Assembly: GCA_964473525.1 (NCBI GenBank)
Contig: CAYYPK010000033.1
Location: forward strand, 5,472 to 69,471
Direction: 5' to 3'
From: GCA-2687025 sp964473525
GTDB taxonomy: Bacteria; Poribacteria; WGA-4E; GCA-2687025
Length of the DNA stretch: 64,000 nt
Part shown: in pieces, positions 7,807 through 16,576 of the stretch
Layout: every line of letters starts with the position of its first letter
Numbering within the stretch: position 1 is the first letter of the stretch
Notes under the pieces: model-generated
Told to the model about the DNA's origin: nothing
The model's database searches: none
The model's input: only the letters and a program-made list of their open reading frames with translations
Translations under genes and position numbers: made by a program

Positions 7807-8604
7807 TTGAAGCTCGCATTCATCGGCGACATTGTGGGGAAGCCCGGCAGGCAGGCAGTCCAGGAAGTCATGCCCAGGCTACACGAGCAGTACGGAGGGT
7901 TGGACGCGGTCGTGGCGAACGCCGAGAACGCCGCCGGCGGCCGAGGCCTGACCGCGAAGATCGCCAAGGAGATCACGTCGTACGGCGTCGACTTCATGAC
8001 GACCGGCAACCACGTGTGGGACCAGAAGCAGTTCCTCAAGGAAATCGACTCCGTTCCCAACGTCGTTCGGCCGCTGAACGTCCCAGACGGCACGCCAGGC
8101 GTGGGCGCCAAGGTGTTCGAGACGGCCGGCGGCGTGCGCGTTGGAGTTCTGAACGTGGCTGGCGCGCTCTTCATGAACTACGACAGCCCGTTCCCGCGCG
8201 CGATGCCCGCAGTGGAGCAACTGCGGGAGGACGCGTCGATCGTCCTCGTCGACATGCACGCCGAGGCGACCTCGGAGAAGATCGGAATGGGGCGCTACCT
8301 CGACGGCAAGGCCAGCCTCGTCGTCGGCACGCACACGCACGTGCAAACCTCGGACGAGACGATCCTCGCCGACGGCACAGCGTACATCACGGATGTCGGT
8401 ATGACGGGCGCGCATGATTCCGTCATCGGCGTCGGCGCCGACATGGTCGTGCGGAAGTTCGTCACGCAGCTGCCCGCGAAGTTCGAGGTCGCGACGGGCG
8501 ACGTGCAGCTCTGCGGCGTCTACGTCGAGATCGACGAGGAGACCGGACGCGCCGTTGCCATCGAGCGCCTCCGGGTCCGCTGCGAGGGCTCCTCCGATGG
8601 CTGA
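7807..8604 (+). CDS. ymdB: YmdB-family metallophosphoesterase
   Basis: 265 residues starting at a TTG (KLAFIGDIVGKPGR directly follows). Family members are binuclear-metal phosphodiesterases acting on cyclic nucleotides, and in Bacillus YmdB influences RNase Y and biofilm choice. Visible metal-binding motifs are GDIVGKPGR, NAENAAGG, TTGNHVWD, DMHAEATSEK and GTHTHVQT, all in family order. The last 8 nt overlap the xseA start. The usual neighbour rny is absent upstream, where 259 bp of non-coding DNA lies between this gene and dcd. Function beyond the family level is not predictable. Confidence 0.9.
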   Translation: MKLAFIGDIVGKPGRQAVQEVMPRLHEQYGGLDAVVANAENAAGGRGLTAKIAKEITSYGVDFMTTGNHVWDQKQFLKEIDSVPNVVRPLNVPDGTPGVGAKVFETAGGVRVGVLNVAGALFMNYDSPFPRAMPAVEQLREDASIVLVDMHAEATSEKIGMGRYLDGKASLVVGTHTHVQTSDETILADGTAYITDVGMTGAHDSVIGVGADMVVRKFVTQLPAKFEVATGDVQLCGVYVEIDEETGRAVAIERLRVRCEGSSDG

Positions 8605-9835
8605 CAACGTCTTCACCGTCCACGGCGTGACGGACGCCATTAGCGAACTGATGAGCGAGGCGATACCGCCGCTCTGGGTCGAGGGCGAGGTCTCGAACTT
8701 CAGCCAGTCGCAGGCAGGTCACTGGTACTTCACATTGCGCGACGAGAAGGCGCAGCTGCCGTGTGTGATGTGGCGCAGCACGGCGTGGCGCTTCCGCGAT
8801 ATGAAGCCTGAGACCGGGTCGCTCGTCCGCGTCCATGGGTCGCTGTCCATCTACGCGCAGGGCGGCAGCTACCAGATACAGGCGACTCGGCTCCTGCCCG
8901 TGGGGCAGGGGGCGCTCCAGATCGCCTTCGAGAATCTTCGCGACAGGCTGCGCCTCGAGGGTCTCTTCGACGAGCGGCAGAAGCGGCCCACTCCCCGCTT
9001 CCCCAAGCACATCGGAGTCGTGACATCTCCGACCGGCGCCGCCGTGCGGGACATCCTCAAGGTGCTCGGCGGACGCTACCCGTGCGCGCGCGTTACCATA
9101 TACCCGGTCGTAGTACAGGGTGATCGGGCGGCGAGCGAGATTGCCAGCGCCGTGACCCTGATGAACCGTGTCTCCGACGCGGATGTACTCATCGTCGGAC
9201 GCGGCGGCGGCTCAATGGAAGACCTCTGGGCGTTCAACGAGGAGGTCGTGGTCCGCGCCATCGCGGCGTCGACTATCCCGGTGATATCTGCGGTCGGCCA
9301 CGAGATCGACTACACCCTGGCCGACTTCGCGGCGGACGCGCGCGCGGCCACGCCATCGGTCGCCGCGGAGCAGGTCGCGCCCGACCGCGCCGCGCTGCTC
9401 GGAGAGCTGCGCGGCTTCGAGACGCTGATGCGCGACCGCGTCCAGACGCGGCTGCGGCTTGCGCGACGCGAGCTGACGCGGCTGTCAGGCGCGCTGACGC
9501 CGCGGAGACAACTGGACCGCGTTCGGCAACGCGCGCAGCGCACGGACGACCTCGCGCGCCGCATTGAGGCCGCCATGAGACGCCGTGTAGCGGAGGGACA
9601 GGCGCGCGTCGAGGCGCTCGCGGGATCGCTGAACGCGCTCAGCCCGCTGGCCACGCTTGCACGCGGCTACAGCATCTGCCGGCGCCCGGGGCGTGACGGC
9701 GGCATCGTGCGCGCGGCTGAGGACGTCGCGACGGGCGACGCAATACACGTGACGCTGGGCCGCGGGTCGTTGGCCGCGGAGGTGACCGCGCGTACCGAGG
9801 GAGACGGCGATGGCCAAGTCCACGAAGTCCGATGA
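8597..9835 (+). CDS. xseA: Exodeoxyribonuclease VII large subunit
   Basis: 412 residues. It contains an N-terminal OB fold (LWVEGEVSNFSQSQAGHWYF) and the catalytic core with IGVVTSPTGAAVRDI, VGRGGGSMEDLWAFN and SAVGHEIDYTLADF, followed by a long charged coiled region that binds XseB. With XseB it degrades single-stranded DNA in both directions. The ATG at 8597 is chosen because the OB fold begins there; the frame stays open further upstream only because it shadows ymdB. It overlaps ymdB by 8 nt and xseB by 26 nt, which indicates a coupled operon. Confidence 0.95.
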   Translation: MADNVFTVHGVTDAISELMSEAIPPLWVEGEVSNFSQSQAGHWYFTLRDEKAQLPCVMWRSTAWRFRDMKPETGSLVRVHGSLSIYAQGGSYQIQATRLLPVGQGALQIAFENLRDRLRLEGLFDERQKRPTPRFPKHIGVVTSPTGAAVRDILKVLGGRYPCARVTIYPVVVQGDRAASEIASAVTLMNRVSDADVLIVGRGGGSMEDLWAFNEEVVVRAIAASTIPVISAVGHEIDYTLADFAADARAATPSVAAEQVAPDRAALLGELRGFETLMRDRVQTRLRLARRELTRLSGALTPRRQLDRVRQRAQRTDDLARRIEAAMRRRVAEGQARVEALAGSLNALSPLATLARGYSICRRPGRDGGIVRAAEDVATGDAIHVTLGRGSLAAEVTARTEGDGDGQVHEVR

Positions 9836-10082
9836 GACAGCCCCAACGGTCGAGGAAGCTCTGGGCGAGCTCGAAACACTAGTAGGCCGGCTCGAGGAGG
9901 GTGAAGGCGACCTCGAGCAGGCGCTGTCAGACTTCGAGCGGGGTGTCCATCTCGTGCGCGCGTGTAGCGACCTACTGACGAAGATGGAGCTGAGGGTGCA
10001 GCAGCTGGTTGTCACGGAGGATGGTGAGATCGTGGCCGGCCCGTTCGGCGCCGACGACGCGGGAGAGGACGAGCAGGTATGA
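9810..10082 (+). CDS. xseB: Exodeoxyribonuclease VII small subunit
   Basis: 90 residues. The core VEEALGELETLVGRLEEGE followed by LEQALSDFERGVHLVRAC is diagnostic of XseB, a short helical subunit of which several copies bind one XseA. It overlaps the 3' end of xseA by 26 nt and the next gene by 4 nt (ATGA), so stoichiometry is probably set by translational coupling. The acidic tail after residue 75 is variable in the family. Confidence 0.93.
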   Translation: MAKSTKSDETAPTVEEALGELETLVGRLEEGEGDLEQALSDFERGVHLVRACSDLLTKMELRVQQLVVTEDGEIVAGPFGADDAGEDEQV

Positions 10083-11176
10083 CCACCGGCGTCACGTACG
10101 ACGACTTCGTATCCGCGCTGGAAGACCGGAAGCGGGTCGTCTACGAATACCTGTACCGCGACCGGCACTCCAACCGGTTCCAGCCGCAACACATCCGCGA
10201 CGCCATCTACAGCTACATGGACGCTGGTGGGAAATCGCTCCGGCCAGCGGTTCTCCTGTTCGCGTGCGGCGCGGTCGGCGGCGAGGAGGACCGCGCGGTG
10301 CCGGTCGCCGCGGCCATCGAGATATTCCACACCTGGACGCTCGTGCACGACGATGTCATCGACCGCGACACCAAGCGCCGCGGCGGCCCGACCGTCCACG
10401 AGGAGTTCAGACGCCGCGCCATCGACGAGCTCGGCTACGAGGCGTCCGAAGCTGAACACTACGGTCTCTCCATCGCCATCCTCGCGGGCGACATGCAGCA
10501 GGGGTGGGCCGTCTCTATCCTGTCGCGCCTGGCGGAGGAGGGAGGCGTGGATCCGCGCGTCGCGCTGCACCTCATACACGACGCCGAGATGCGCGTGCTC
10601 AGCCTGCTGATCGACGGCGAGATGCGCGACGTGCAGTTCTCGAAGACCGACATCACGGAGATCGACGAGGACGACGTCATCTCAATGCTCACGAAGAAGA
10701 CCGGGGTGCTCTACGAGTACGCCGGCAAGGCGGGGTCGATGATTGGCCTCGACACGTGCGACGAGAGCGTGCCGCTCATCCGAGCGATATCCGCGTTCGC
10801 GTCTGGCTGCGGCACCGCGTTCCAGTTGCAGGACGACATACTGGGGGTGGTCGGGGACGAGGCGGCGCTCGGCAAGCCAGTCGGCTCCGACATCCGCGAG
10901 GGCAAGCGGACCACCATCGTCCTACAGGCGTACAAGAACGCGTCGCAGGCGGAGCGCGACGAACTCACCGCCGTCCTGGGCAACCCCACGGCGGGCGCCG
11001 ACGACCTGGCGCGCGCCACGGCGCTGCTGCGCGATCTCGGCGGCATCGAATACACGGCGAAGCTCGCGCGGACGTACGTCGAGTCAGCGATGGCGCACCT
11101 CGACGTGATCCCCGCATCGAGATACCGGGACCTGCTCGGGTTCTGGGCGGACTACATGGTGAACCGGGAGTTCTAG
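10079..11176 (+). CDS. Polyprenyl (geranylgeranyl/farnesyl-type) diphosphate synthase
   Basis: 365 residues, all-alpha isoprenyl synthase. It condenses IPP with an allylic diphosphate for quinone, carotenoid or undecaprenyl precursors. The first aspartate motif HDDVIDRD and second motif QLQDDILGVVGDE are present, along with GGKSLRP for IPP binding and KPVGSDIREGKRT near the second motif. The second motif has DDILG rather than DDxxD, as in several archaeal-like GGPP synthases. Its place after xseB matches the common xseA-xseB-ispA order. Product chain length is uncertain. Confidence 0.9.
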   Translation: MTTGVTYDDFVSALEDRKRVVYEYLYRDRHSNRFQPQHIRDAIYSYMDAGGKSLRPAVLLFACGAVGGEEDRAVPVAAAIEIFHTWTLVHDDVIDRDTKRRGGPTVHEEFRRRAIDELGYEASEAEHYGLSIAILAGDMQQGWAVSILSRLAEEGGVDPRVALHLIHDAEMRVLSLLIDGEMRDVQFSKTDITEIDEDDVISMLTKKTGVLYEYAGKAGSMIGLDTCDESVPLIRAISAFASGCGTAFQLQDDILGVVGDEAALGKPVGSDIREGKRTTIVLQAYKNASQAERDELTAVLGNPTAGADDLARATALLRDLGGIEYTAKLARTYVESAMAHLDVIPASRYRDLLGFWADYMVNREF

Positions 11177-11184
11177 GGAGGGAC

Positions 11185-12147
11185 ATGCCGCTGATGCACC
11201 GGAACCCTCGCCTAACCCGGCGGCCCCCGTGCGGCGCCCTACGCAGCCGTTCTCCCGTCGTGATGGTCGCGCTGCTGTGGCTGTTCCCGGCGCTCGGGTG
11301 GACGGCCGAGGCCCCGTCTTCCCTCATAGACCGCACGATCGTCGACCCCGAATACGACCGCTACCCCAACTTCCGGGAGCACGCGCTCACCATCCTGCGC
11401 CGTAAGGTCGCCGAGACGCGGCCGTTGGACCTGAACCCCTACGTGGCGGACATCCTGGGCGGCCCCGGCCGGGCCTCTGTGGAGATGCACGCTGAGGACG
11501 TCGAGGAGTTCTTCGTCGCCGCGGCGCGCGACGAACTCAGCATCGTCAGGGCTATGGCGCTGGTGGCGCGCGCGGTGCGCGAGACGCGAGTGACGACCTA
11601 CCTGAACGGGGCGCACGCGCGTGAAGTCGTCGGCCGTCTGGGGCTCGACGTTGGTCTCGCCGTCCCCATGGACCAGCTACTGCTGTTCGCGTACATCCCC
11701 ATCGACGCAGGCGCCGACACCGAGACGCAGTGTCGTTTCGTGGGTGTCTACGCGCGTCCGTACGAGCACCGATTCCGCAAGGATGTGCTCAACGCCACCT
11801 TGAGGGTAGGCACTGGGCGCAATGTTCCATACCTGGACCCGTGGGACCATGATGCGGAGATCACGACGGCCTACCTCGTGGAAGGACGCATTCTCTACGG
11901 CGACGCCGGGGTGGGGTACGTCGACGTCTCGGGTATCGGCGGGCGGAAGCACGGCATGCTTGGGTTCGTGCAGAAGATGTTCTTCTTCCTGCCCGACGCG
12001 ATCGATGGCATGGTCGTGCGCGGAGGCGACCTGCACGTGAACGCCATCGTCAACCAACGCGTCGAAGGGTTCGAGAGCGCCTTGCGATACGCCGTGCACT
12101 ACCGAGACGGCATGCTCATCGAGTCGTCCGTCACTCCCGCTCCCTAA
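11185..12147 (+). CDS. Secreted protein of unknown function
   Basis: 320 residues. An arginine-rich N-terminus is followed by a hydrophobic stretch (VVMVALLWLFPALG) and a likely signal-peptidase site near WTAEAP, so the mature part is probably periplasmic. The rest is a mixed alpha/beta globular protein with no motif I recognise. It follows the polyprenyl synthase by 8 nt, with GGGAGGGA as ribosome site, and precedes the DapA-like gene by 20 nt, so it is probably co-transcribed with both. An acidic helical region (residues 85-120) and a long C-terminal half with YVDVSGIGGRKHG are the most distinctive parts. Confidence 0.7.
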   Translation: MPLMHRNPRLTRRPPCGALRSRSPVVMVALLWLFPALGWTAEAPSSLIDRTIVDPEYDRYPNFREHALTILRRKVAETRPLDLNPYVADILGGPGRASVEMHAEDVEEFFVAAARDELSIVRAMALVARAVRETRVTTYLNGAHAREVVGRLGLDVGLAVPMDQLLLFAYIPIDAGADTETQCRFVGVYARPYEHRFRKDVLNATLRVGTGRNVPYLDPWDHDAEITTAYLVEGRILYGDAGVGYVDVSGIGGRKHGMLGFVQKMFFFLPDAIDGMVVRGGDLHVNAIVNQRVEGFESALRYAVHYRDGMLIESSVTPAP

Positions 12148-12167
12148 CCAGCAACGAGGAACCGCGC

Positions 12168-13103
12168 ATGGACGCCGCACGCCTGAGGGACTGTCTGGAA
12201 GGTGTCACCACGATACCTGTGCTGCCGTTCGGCGCCGACGGCTCCTTGGACACCGATGGGCATCTACGGAACGTCCGCTACCTGCTCGACAACAACGGCC
12301 TCGCGGACGGAATCGACCGGGTGGTGGCCGTCGCCGGCACGAGCCTGATTCAGCATCTGGACGAGGCCGACCAGACGCCGCTGATCGCCGCGACCGGTCG
12401 CGAGATCGGCGACAAGGGAGTGCTGGTCTCAGGAATCGCCGCGCAGGGACGCGCCGCGGACAGGCTTGTGGCGGCGCAACTGCAATCCGAACGCCCACCG
12501 GACGCGTTTCTCATCATGCCTCTGAACGGCGTTTACGACCCCGCTGGGTATCTGGACACGATGCGCCGACTGGGTGACGCCCACGGGCCGGACGGCGGCC
12601 GGTTCGTCGTCTACATGCGCAACGCCCGCGACGCCGGGGTAATCCGTGAACTGCTGCTGTCGTCGGAGCACTTCATTGGCGTGAAGATCGGGACCGGCAT
12701 CGAGGACGTCGAGCCCATGGTGTCGGCTGTGGGCTCTGACAACATGGTCATCTGGGGCATCGGCGAGCTGAATTCCACGGCGGCGCGGAAACTGGGCGCC
12801 CGAGGGCACACATCCGGCACCGCGGTCGTCGCGGCTGGTGTCGCCGACTCCCTCAACAACGCGCATCGACAAGGCGACTACGACGAGGCGTTGCAGCTCG
12901 AGGACGCCATCCGCGGGCTGGAGGAGATAAGATTCCGCCACGGCCGCATGTACAATTACTCGGCCGTCGTGGAAGCGATGATTCTCGGTGGGTTCGACGA
13001 TGTCGTGGCCGGCGAGGGGCACCCGCTGAACCCACGCGTCCCCGCCGACGTGGCGCGCGAGGTCGAGAAGGCTCTCGAGCCGATCCGGGAACACCACGCG
13101 TAG
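12168..13103 (+). CDS. DapA/NanA-family class I aldolase (dihydrodipicolinate synthase-like)
   Basis: 311 residues, TIM barrel. TIPVLPFGADGSLDTDGH at the N-terminus, VAGTS near residue 56, a tyrosine in VVYMRNA and the Schiff-base lysine in GVKIGTG match the family layout. Members cleave or make keto acids such as dihydrodipicolinate, N-acetylneuraminate or 2-keto-3-deoxy sugar acids. The sequence diverges from housekeeping DapA, and the neighbours are not lysine genes. Given the polysaccharide locus 4 kb away, a sugar-acid aldolase is plausible, but this is inference. GAGGAA precedes the ATG. Confidence 0.85.
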   Translation: MDAARLRDCLEGVTTIPVLPFGADGSLDTDGHLRNVRYLLDNNGLADGIDRVVAVAGTSLIQHLDEADQTPLIAATGREIGDKGVLVSGIAAQGRAADRLVAAQLQSERPPDAFLIMPLNGVYDPAGYLDTMRRLGDAHGPDGGRFVVYMRNARDAGVIRELLLSSEHFIGVKIGTGIEDVEPMVSAVGSDNMVIWGIGELNSTAARKLGARGHTSGTAVVAAGVADSLNNAHRQGDYDEALQLEDAIRGLEEIRFRHGRMYNYSAVVEAMILGGFDDVVAGEGHPLNPRVPADVAREVEKALEPIREHHA

Positions 13104-13125
13104 GCGCCGCGAACTGGAGCCGCAT

Positions 13126-13272
13126 ATGCTGGCTGGACGACCACGCACCCGCGCTGAACGCGAGCTACGCGCGAAACGCGCCATGCGACGCGGCGTATTC
13201 TACATCGTCTTCCTCATACTGGTGCTCATCGCCATCAAATGGCCACATCTTCTGCTGCGGTATCTGCCATAG
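13126..13272 (+). CDS. 48-residue single-pass membrane protein
   Basis: A small open reading frame from ATG to TAG. The N-terminal third is strongly basic (RPRTRAERELRAKRAMRRG), followed by one hydrophobic helix (VFYIVFLILVLIAIKW) and a short tail ending LLLRYLP. Charge distribution predicts the N-terminus in the cytoplasm. It lies between the DapA-like gene and the ABC binding protein, 22 nt and 39 nt away, on the same strand, with GGAG upstream of the ATG. No homologue is known to me. The coding-like structure and tight spacing argue that it is real. It could assist the adjacent transporter, but that is speculation. Confidence 0.6.
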   Translation: MLAGRPRTRAERELRAKRAMRRGVFYIVFLILVLIAIKWPHLLLRYLP

Positions 13273-13311
13273 CGGCCGTCGCGTACAGGGAATCAACCGT
13301 TGGAGAAACGT

Positions 13312-14640
13312 ATGCACGCTGCACGGCGATGGGCAGGCGCGCTCTCTGTCCTGCTCGCCCTCACGGTGTGTGGCACGGCGATGGCGCAGGACGCCCTGCG
13401 CATCGTGTCGCCACACCCGCCCGCATTGCGCGATGAATTCGACACGGGCTTCAAGGCTTGGGTTCTAGCGGAGCACGGTCTCGAAGCGGAAATCGAGTGG
13501 ATGGACCAGGGCGGCACGTCGAACATCGTCCGGTTCATCAACTCCGAGTTCAAGCGCGCGCCCGAGGGCATCAACGTCGACATCTTCTTCGGCGGCGGCA
13601 CGGACTCCTACATCCAGTTGGTGCGCGACGGGTACCTCGAGACGTACGTCGTCCCCGACGAGATCCTCGGCGCGGTACAGCCGGACATCTTCGGCGTGCC
13701 CATGGTCGACCCTGATCACCAGTGGTACGGCGTGGCGCTCGCCGGATTCGGCATCATGCACAACAAGCTCCTCGCCAGGCGCTTCCGCCTGCCCGCCGTC
13801 ATGACGTGGGAAGACCTCACCGACCCGGCCCTCCAGGGCCGCATCGCGACTGCGGATCCGCGCAACAGTGGCAGCGCGCACATGGTCTACGAGATCATCC
13901 TGCAGGCCTACGGCTGGGAGAAGGGCTGGCAAGTCCTCCAGGAGATGGGCGGGAATGTAAAGGCGTTCACGACAGGCGCCAGCGACGTGCCGAACGAAGT
14001 AGCCCTGGGCAATGTCGTCTACGGCCCCGTGATCGACTTCTACGCGTACGCTCAGATCTCACAGACCGGCGCCGACAAACTCGGCTATGTCACCCCGGAC
14101 GGCCTGTCGGTCATCAACGCGGACCCCATCGGCATCCTCAAGGGCGCCCCACGGCTGGAGCTCGCGCAACGCTTCGTGGACTACTGCCTGACGCCAGCGG
14201 CGCAGAAGCTGCTCATGCTGCCCATGGGCCACCCCGACGGGCCGAAGACCGACAACCTCGCGCGTGCGAGCGTGATACCGGCGCTGTACGAGGAGTTGGG
14301 AGACGCCGCCATCGTGGGTGAGAACCCGTTCGCACTGAAGAACACGATCAAGTACGACGCCACCAAGGGCGGTAAGCGTTGGGGGCTCGTGAACGACCTG
14401 TACGGTACGCTCATCATCGACTCGCACAAGGAGCTGACGGCAGCGTGGAAGGCGGTCGGCGAATCCCAGAGCGAGGAGGCTCGCGCGACGCTCGTCAAGA
14501 TGCCCCTGACCGAGGCCGAAGCGACGGAGTTGACCGCGACGTGGGGCTCCGCCGACAACGCCCTCGTGCGCAAGGCGACGATCTCGGAGTGGCGCGGATT
14601 CGCGCGCGACAAATACGCAGCCGCGCGGAAGGCGAGATAG
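13312..14640 (+). CDS. ABC transporter substrate-binding protein, family 1 (iron/Fbp-like)
   Basis: 442 residues with a signal peptide ending near GTAMAQD. The mature part follows the extracellular solute-binding family 1 pattern seen in ferric-iron, thiamine and polyamine binding proteins (LRIVSPHPP, DIFFGGGTDSYIQLV, VMTWEDLTDPALQGRIA, PRNSGSAHMVYEIILQAYG). The ATG at 13312 is preceded by GGAG at 13302-13305. An in-frame TTG at 13300 gives a 4-residue extension and has less support. The permease follows after 10 nt. The substrate cannot be read from sequence; the segment order is closest to the Fbp iron-binding type. Confidence 0.88.
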   Translation: MHAARRWAGALSVLLALTVCGTAMAQDALRIVSPHPPALRDEFDTGFKAWVLAEHGLEAEIEWMDQGGTSNIVRFINSEFKRAPEGINVDIFFGGGTDSYIQLVRDGYLETYVVPDEILGAVQPDIFGVPMVDPDHQWYGVALAGFGIMHNKLLARRFRLPAVMTWEDLTDPALQGRIATADPRNSGSAHMVYEIILQAYGWEKGWQVLQEMGGNVKAFTTGASDVPNEVALGNVVYGPVIDFYAYAQISQTGADKLGYVTPDGLSVINADPIGILKGAPRLELAQRFVDYCLTPAAQKLLMLPMGHPDGPKTDNLARASVIPALYEELGDAAIVGENPFALKNTIKYDATKGGKRWGLVNDLYGTLIIDSHKELTAAWKAVGESQSEEARATLVKMPLTEAEATELTATWGSADNALVRKATISEWRGFARDKYAAARKAR

Positions 14641-14650
14641 CCGCCACCGC

Positions 14651-16477
14651 ATGCACAAGCCCACCGGCCGCCGCCCATCCGCATGGTCGCGGTGGCTGAG
14701 CCAATACGACCTGACGTGGCGCACGACGCTGATCCTGGCGGCGATCGTCGCCTTCTTCGGCGTCTTCCTGGTTTACCCGATCGGGTACGTGCTCCGCGAG
14801 GCGTTCTTCCTCGGCGGCGACTTCAGCATCGGCTTCTTCCGGCTCGACGAGCAGGAGCTGCTGGAGATCTGGAACAGCACGCTCCTGGCGGTCATCACCA
14901 CCGCCACGACGACGCTCGTAAGCCTCCCCCTCGCCTACGTTCTCATTCGCTACTCGTTCCCGGGCAAGTCCCTCATGCAGGGCTTCGTGCTTGTGCCCAT
15001 GATCATGCCGCCCTTCGTTGGCGCGGTGGGTATCAAGCAGCTGTTCTCGCAGTTCGGCGCGGTGAACATGCTCGCCATGAAGCTCGGGATCATGGACTGG
15101 GACACTGTCATCGACTGGTTCGGCGGCAGCGAGCTACGCAAGCTCGGCGGCGTTGTCTTCCTTGGGACGCTGCATCTCTACCCGATCATGTACCTGAACG
15201 TCGCGGCGGCGCTGGCTAACGTGGACCCGACGCTCGAAGACGCCGCGCGGAACATGGGCGCTGGACGTTGGCGGCTGTTCCGCACGATCTCGCTCCCCTT
15301 GATGATGCCCGGCTACTTCGCGGGCGCGATCATCGTGTTCATCTGGGCGTTCACGGACCTCGGCACGCCGCTGATGTTCGAGTTCCGCGACGTCGTCGCC
15401 GTGCGGATCTTTGAGTCCAGCCGCGAACTGGCGACATCGCAGAGCGCGTACGCGCTGGTCGTCATCGTCATCGTGCTGACAGCGGGGTTCTTCTATCTTG
15501 CCAAGCGCATCTCCGGCTCCCGCAGGCACGAGATGATGGCGCGTGGACATACGGGATCGCTGGAGGTGCCGGCGCGCGGCCGTCAGCTGGCGCTGGTGTA
15601 CGGGACGGTGCTGTCCATCACGTTCCTCGCCATCCTGCCGCACATCAGTGTGATACTGACGTCGTTCTCAGAGGCGGGCACCTGGTCTGGGGCGCTCTAC
15701 GAGGAGGTCGAGTGGAAGGGGAGCATTCTCCCCCGGGAATTCACGGGTGAGCACTTCGGGCACGTCTTCGTGACGCGCAGCGGCGAGCAGTCGTTCACGT
15801 CCGAGGGCGCGCAGAGCATCAAGAACAGTCTCAAGTACTCGTGCGCCAGCACGTTCATCGACCTCATCTTGGGCGTGACGCTCGCGTGGATGCTCACGCG
15901 GCGGCGGATCCCGTGGAAGAACCTGCTCGATGCCACGGCGATGATGCCCCTCGCGCTGCCTGGCGTGGTCATGGCGTTCGGGTACGTTGGCAGCTTTGGC
16001 GTTGGCCCGTTCGAGGAGGGAAGGCTGTTCGGCTTCCTGAATCCACGCGTCAACCCCATGTGGCTGCTCATCATTGCGTACTCCGTGCGCCGACTCCCGT
16101 ACATGATGAGGTCGGCGTACGCCGGGTTCGAACAGACGAGCGTGACGTTGGAGGAGGCGTCGCACAACCTCGGCGCGAGTCCGAGTCGGACACTCATCAA
16201 GATCACGCTCCCGCTGGTAACTGCGAACCTCATCGCGGGCGCGATACTCGCGTTCTCGTTCGCCATGCTGGAGGTGTCCGACAGCCTCATCCTTGCGGGC
16301 CTGCGCTCCGGGTATGACCCCATCACCAAGGTCATCTACGAGTTCTCGACGCGGCTGGGTGACGGGCAGTACGTAGCCAGCGCCATGGGCGTGCTCGCCA
16401 TGATCCTGCTAACGTGCAGCCTGCTTGTCGCCGCGAAGGTGCTTGGGCGACGCATGGGCGATCTGTTCCGGGCCTGA
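14651..16477 (+). CDS. ABC transporter permease, two fused MetI-like domains (FbpB type)
   Basis: 608 residues with about twelve hydrophobic helices in two homologous halves. Each half carries an EAA coupling loop: LEDAARNMGAGRWRLFRTI near residue 210 and LEEASHNLGASPSRTLIKI near residue 520. The fused arrangement is that of ferric-iron FbpB permeases. It would move the ligand of the preceding binding protein across the inner membrane. No ATP-binding subunit is encoded in the next genes, so the transporter must borrow an ATPase encoded elsewhere. A hairpin repeat follows 16 nt after the stop. Confidence 0.92.
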   Translation: MHKPTGRRPSAWSRWLSQYDLTWRTTLILAAIVAFFGVFLVYPIGYVLREAFFLGGDFSIGFFRLDEQELLEIWNSTLLAVITTATTTLVSLPLAYVLIRYSFPGKSLMQGFVLVPMIMPPFVGAVGIKQLFSQFGAVNMLAMKLGIMDWDTVIDWFGGSELRKLGGVVFLGTLHLYPIMYLNVAAALANVDPTLEDAARNMGAGRWRLFRTISLPLMMPGYFAGAIIVFIWAFTDLGTPLMFEFRDVVAVRIFESSRELATSQSAYALVVIVIVLTAGFFYLAKRISGSRRHEMMARGHTGSLEVPARGRQLALVYGTVLSITFLAILPHISVILTSFSEAGTWSGALYEEVEWKGSILPREFTGEHFGHVFVTRSGEQSFTSEGAQSIKNSLKYSCASTFIDLILGVTLAWMLTRRRIPWKNLLDATAMMPLALPGVVMAFGYVGSFGVGPFEEGRLFGFLNPRVNPMWLLIIAYSVRRLPYMMRSAYAGFEQTSVTLEEASHNLGASPSRTLIKITLPLVTANLIAGAILAFSFAMLEVSDSLILAGLRSGYDPITKVIYEFSTRLGDGQYVASAMGVLAMILLTCSLLVAAKVLGRRMGDLFRA

Positions 16478-16493
16478 CGCGCGACCACCAGTT

Positions 16494-16530
16494 CCTTCCC
16501 CTCGCAGGGGAAGGTTAGGATGGGGTCGGG
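16494..16530 (+). repeat. REP-like palindromic element
   Basis: CCTTCCCC and GGGGAAGG (16494-16501, 16507-16514) form a perfect 8-bp stem around TCGCA, followed by TTAGGATGGGGTC. This stem plus G-rich tail is the layout of dispersed intergenic palindromes in many GC-rich bacteria, which when read through give spurious peptides such as PHPNLPLRGEG. It lies between the permease and asparaginase genes and may also act as a transcript-end hairpin. No second copy was noticed in the window. Confidence 0.5.
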
Positions 16531-16576
16531 AACACGCCACTATCCTGCGCGGCGGACCCAGACAAGGAGAAGTGCA

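Noticed and set aside
10504..11184. Upstream 227-codon part of the 547-codon frame that contains the secreted unknown
   Set aside because: It is the out-of-frame shadow of the polyprenyl synthase; the signal peptide and ribosome site mark ATG 11185 as the true start.
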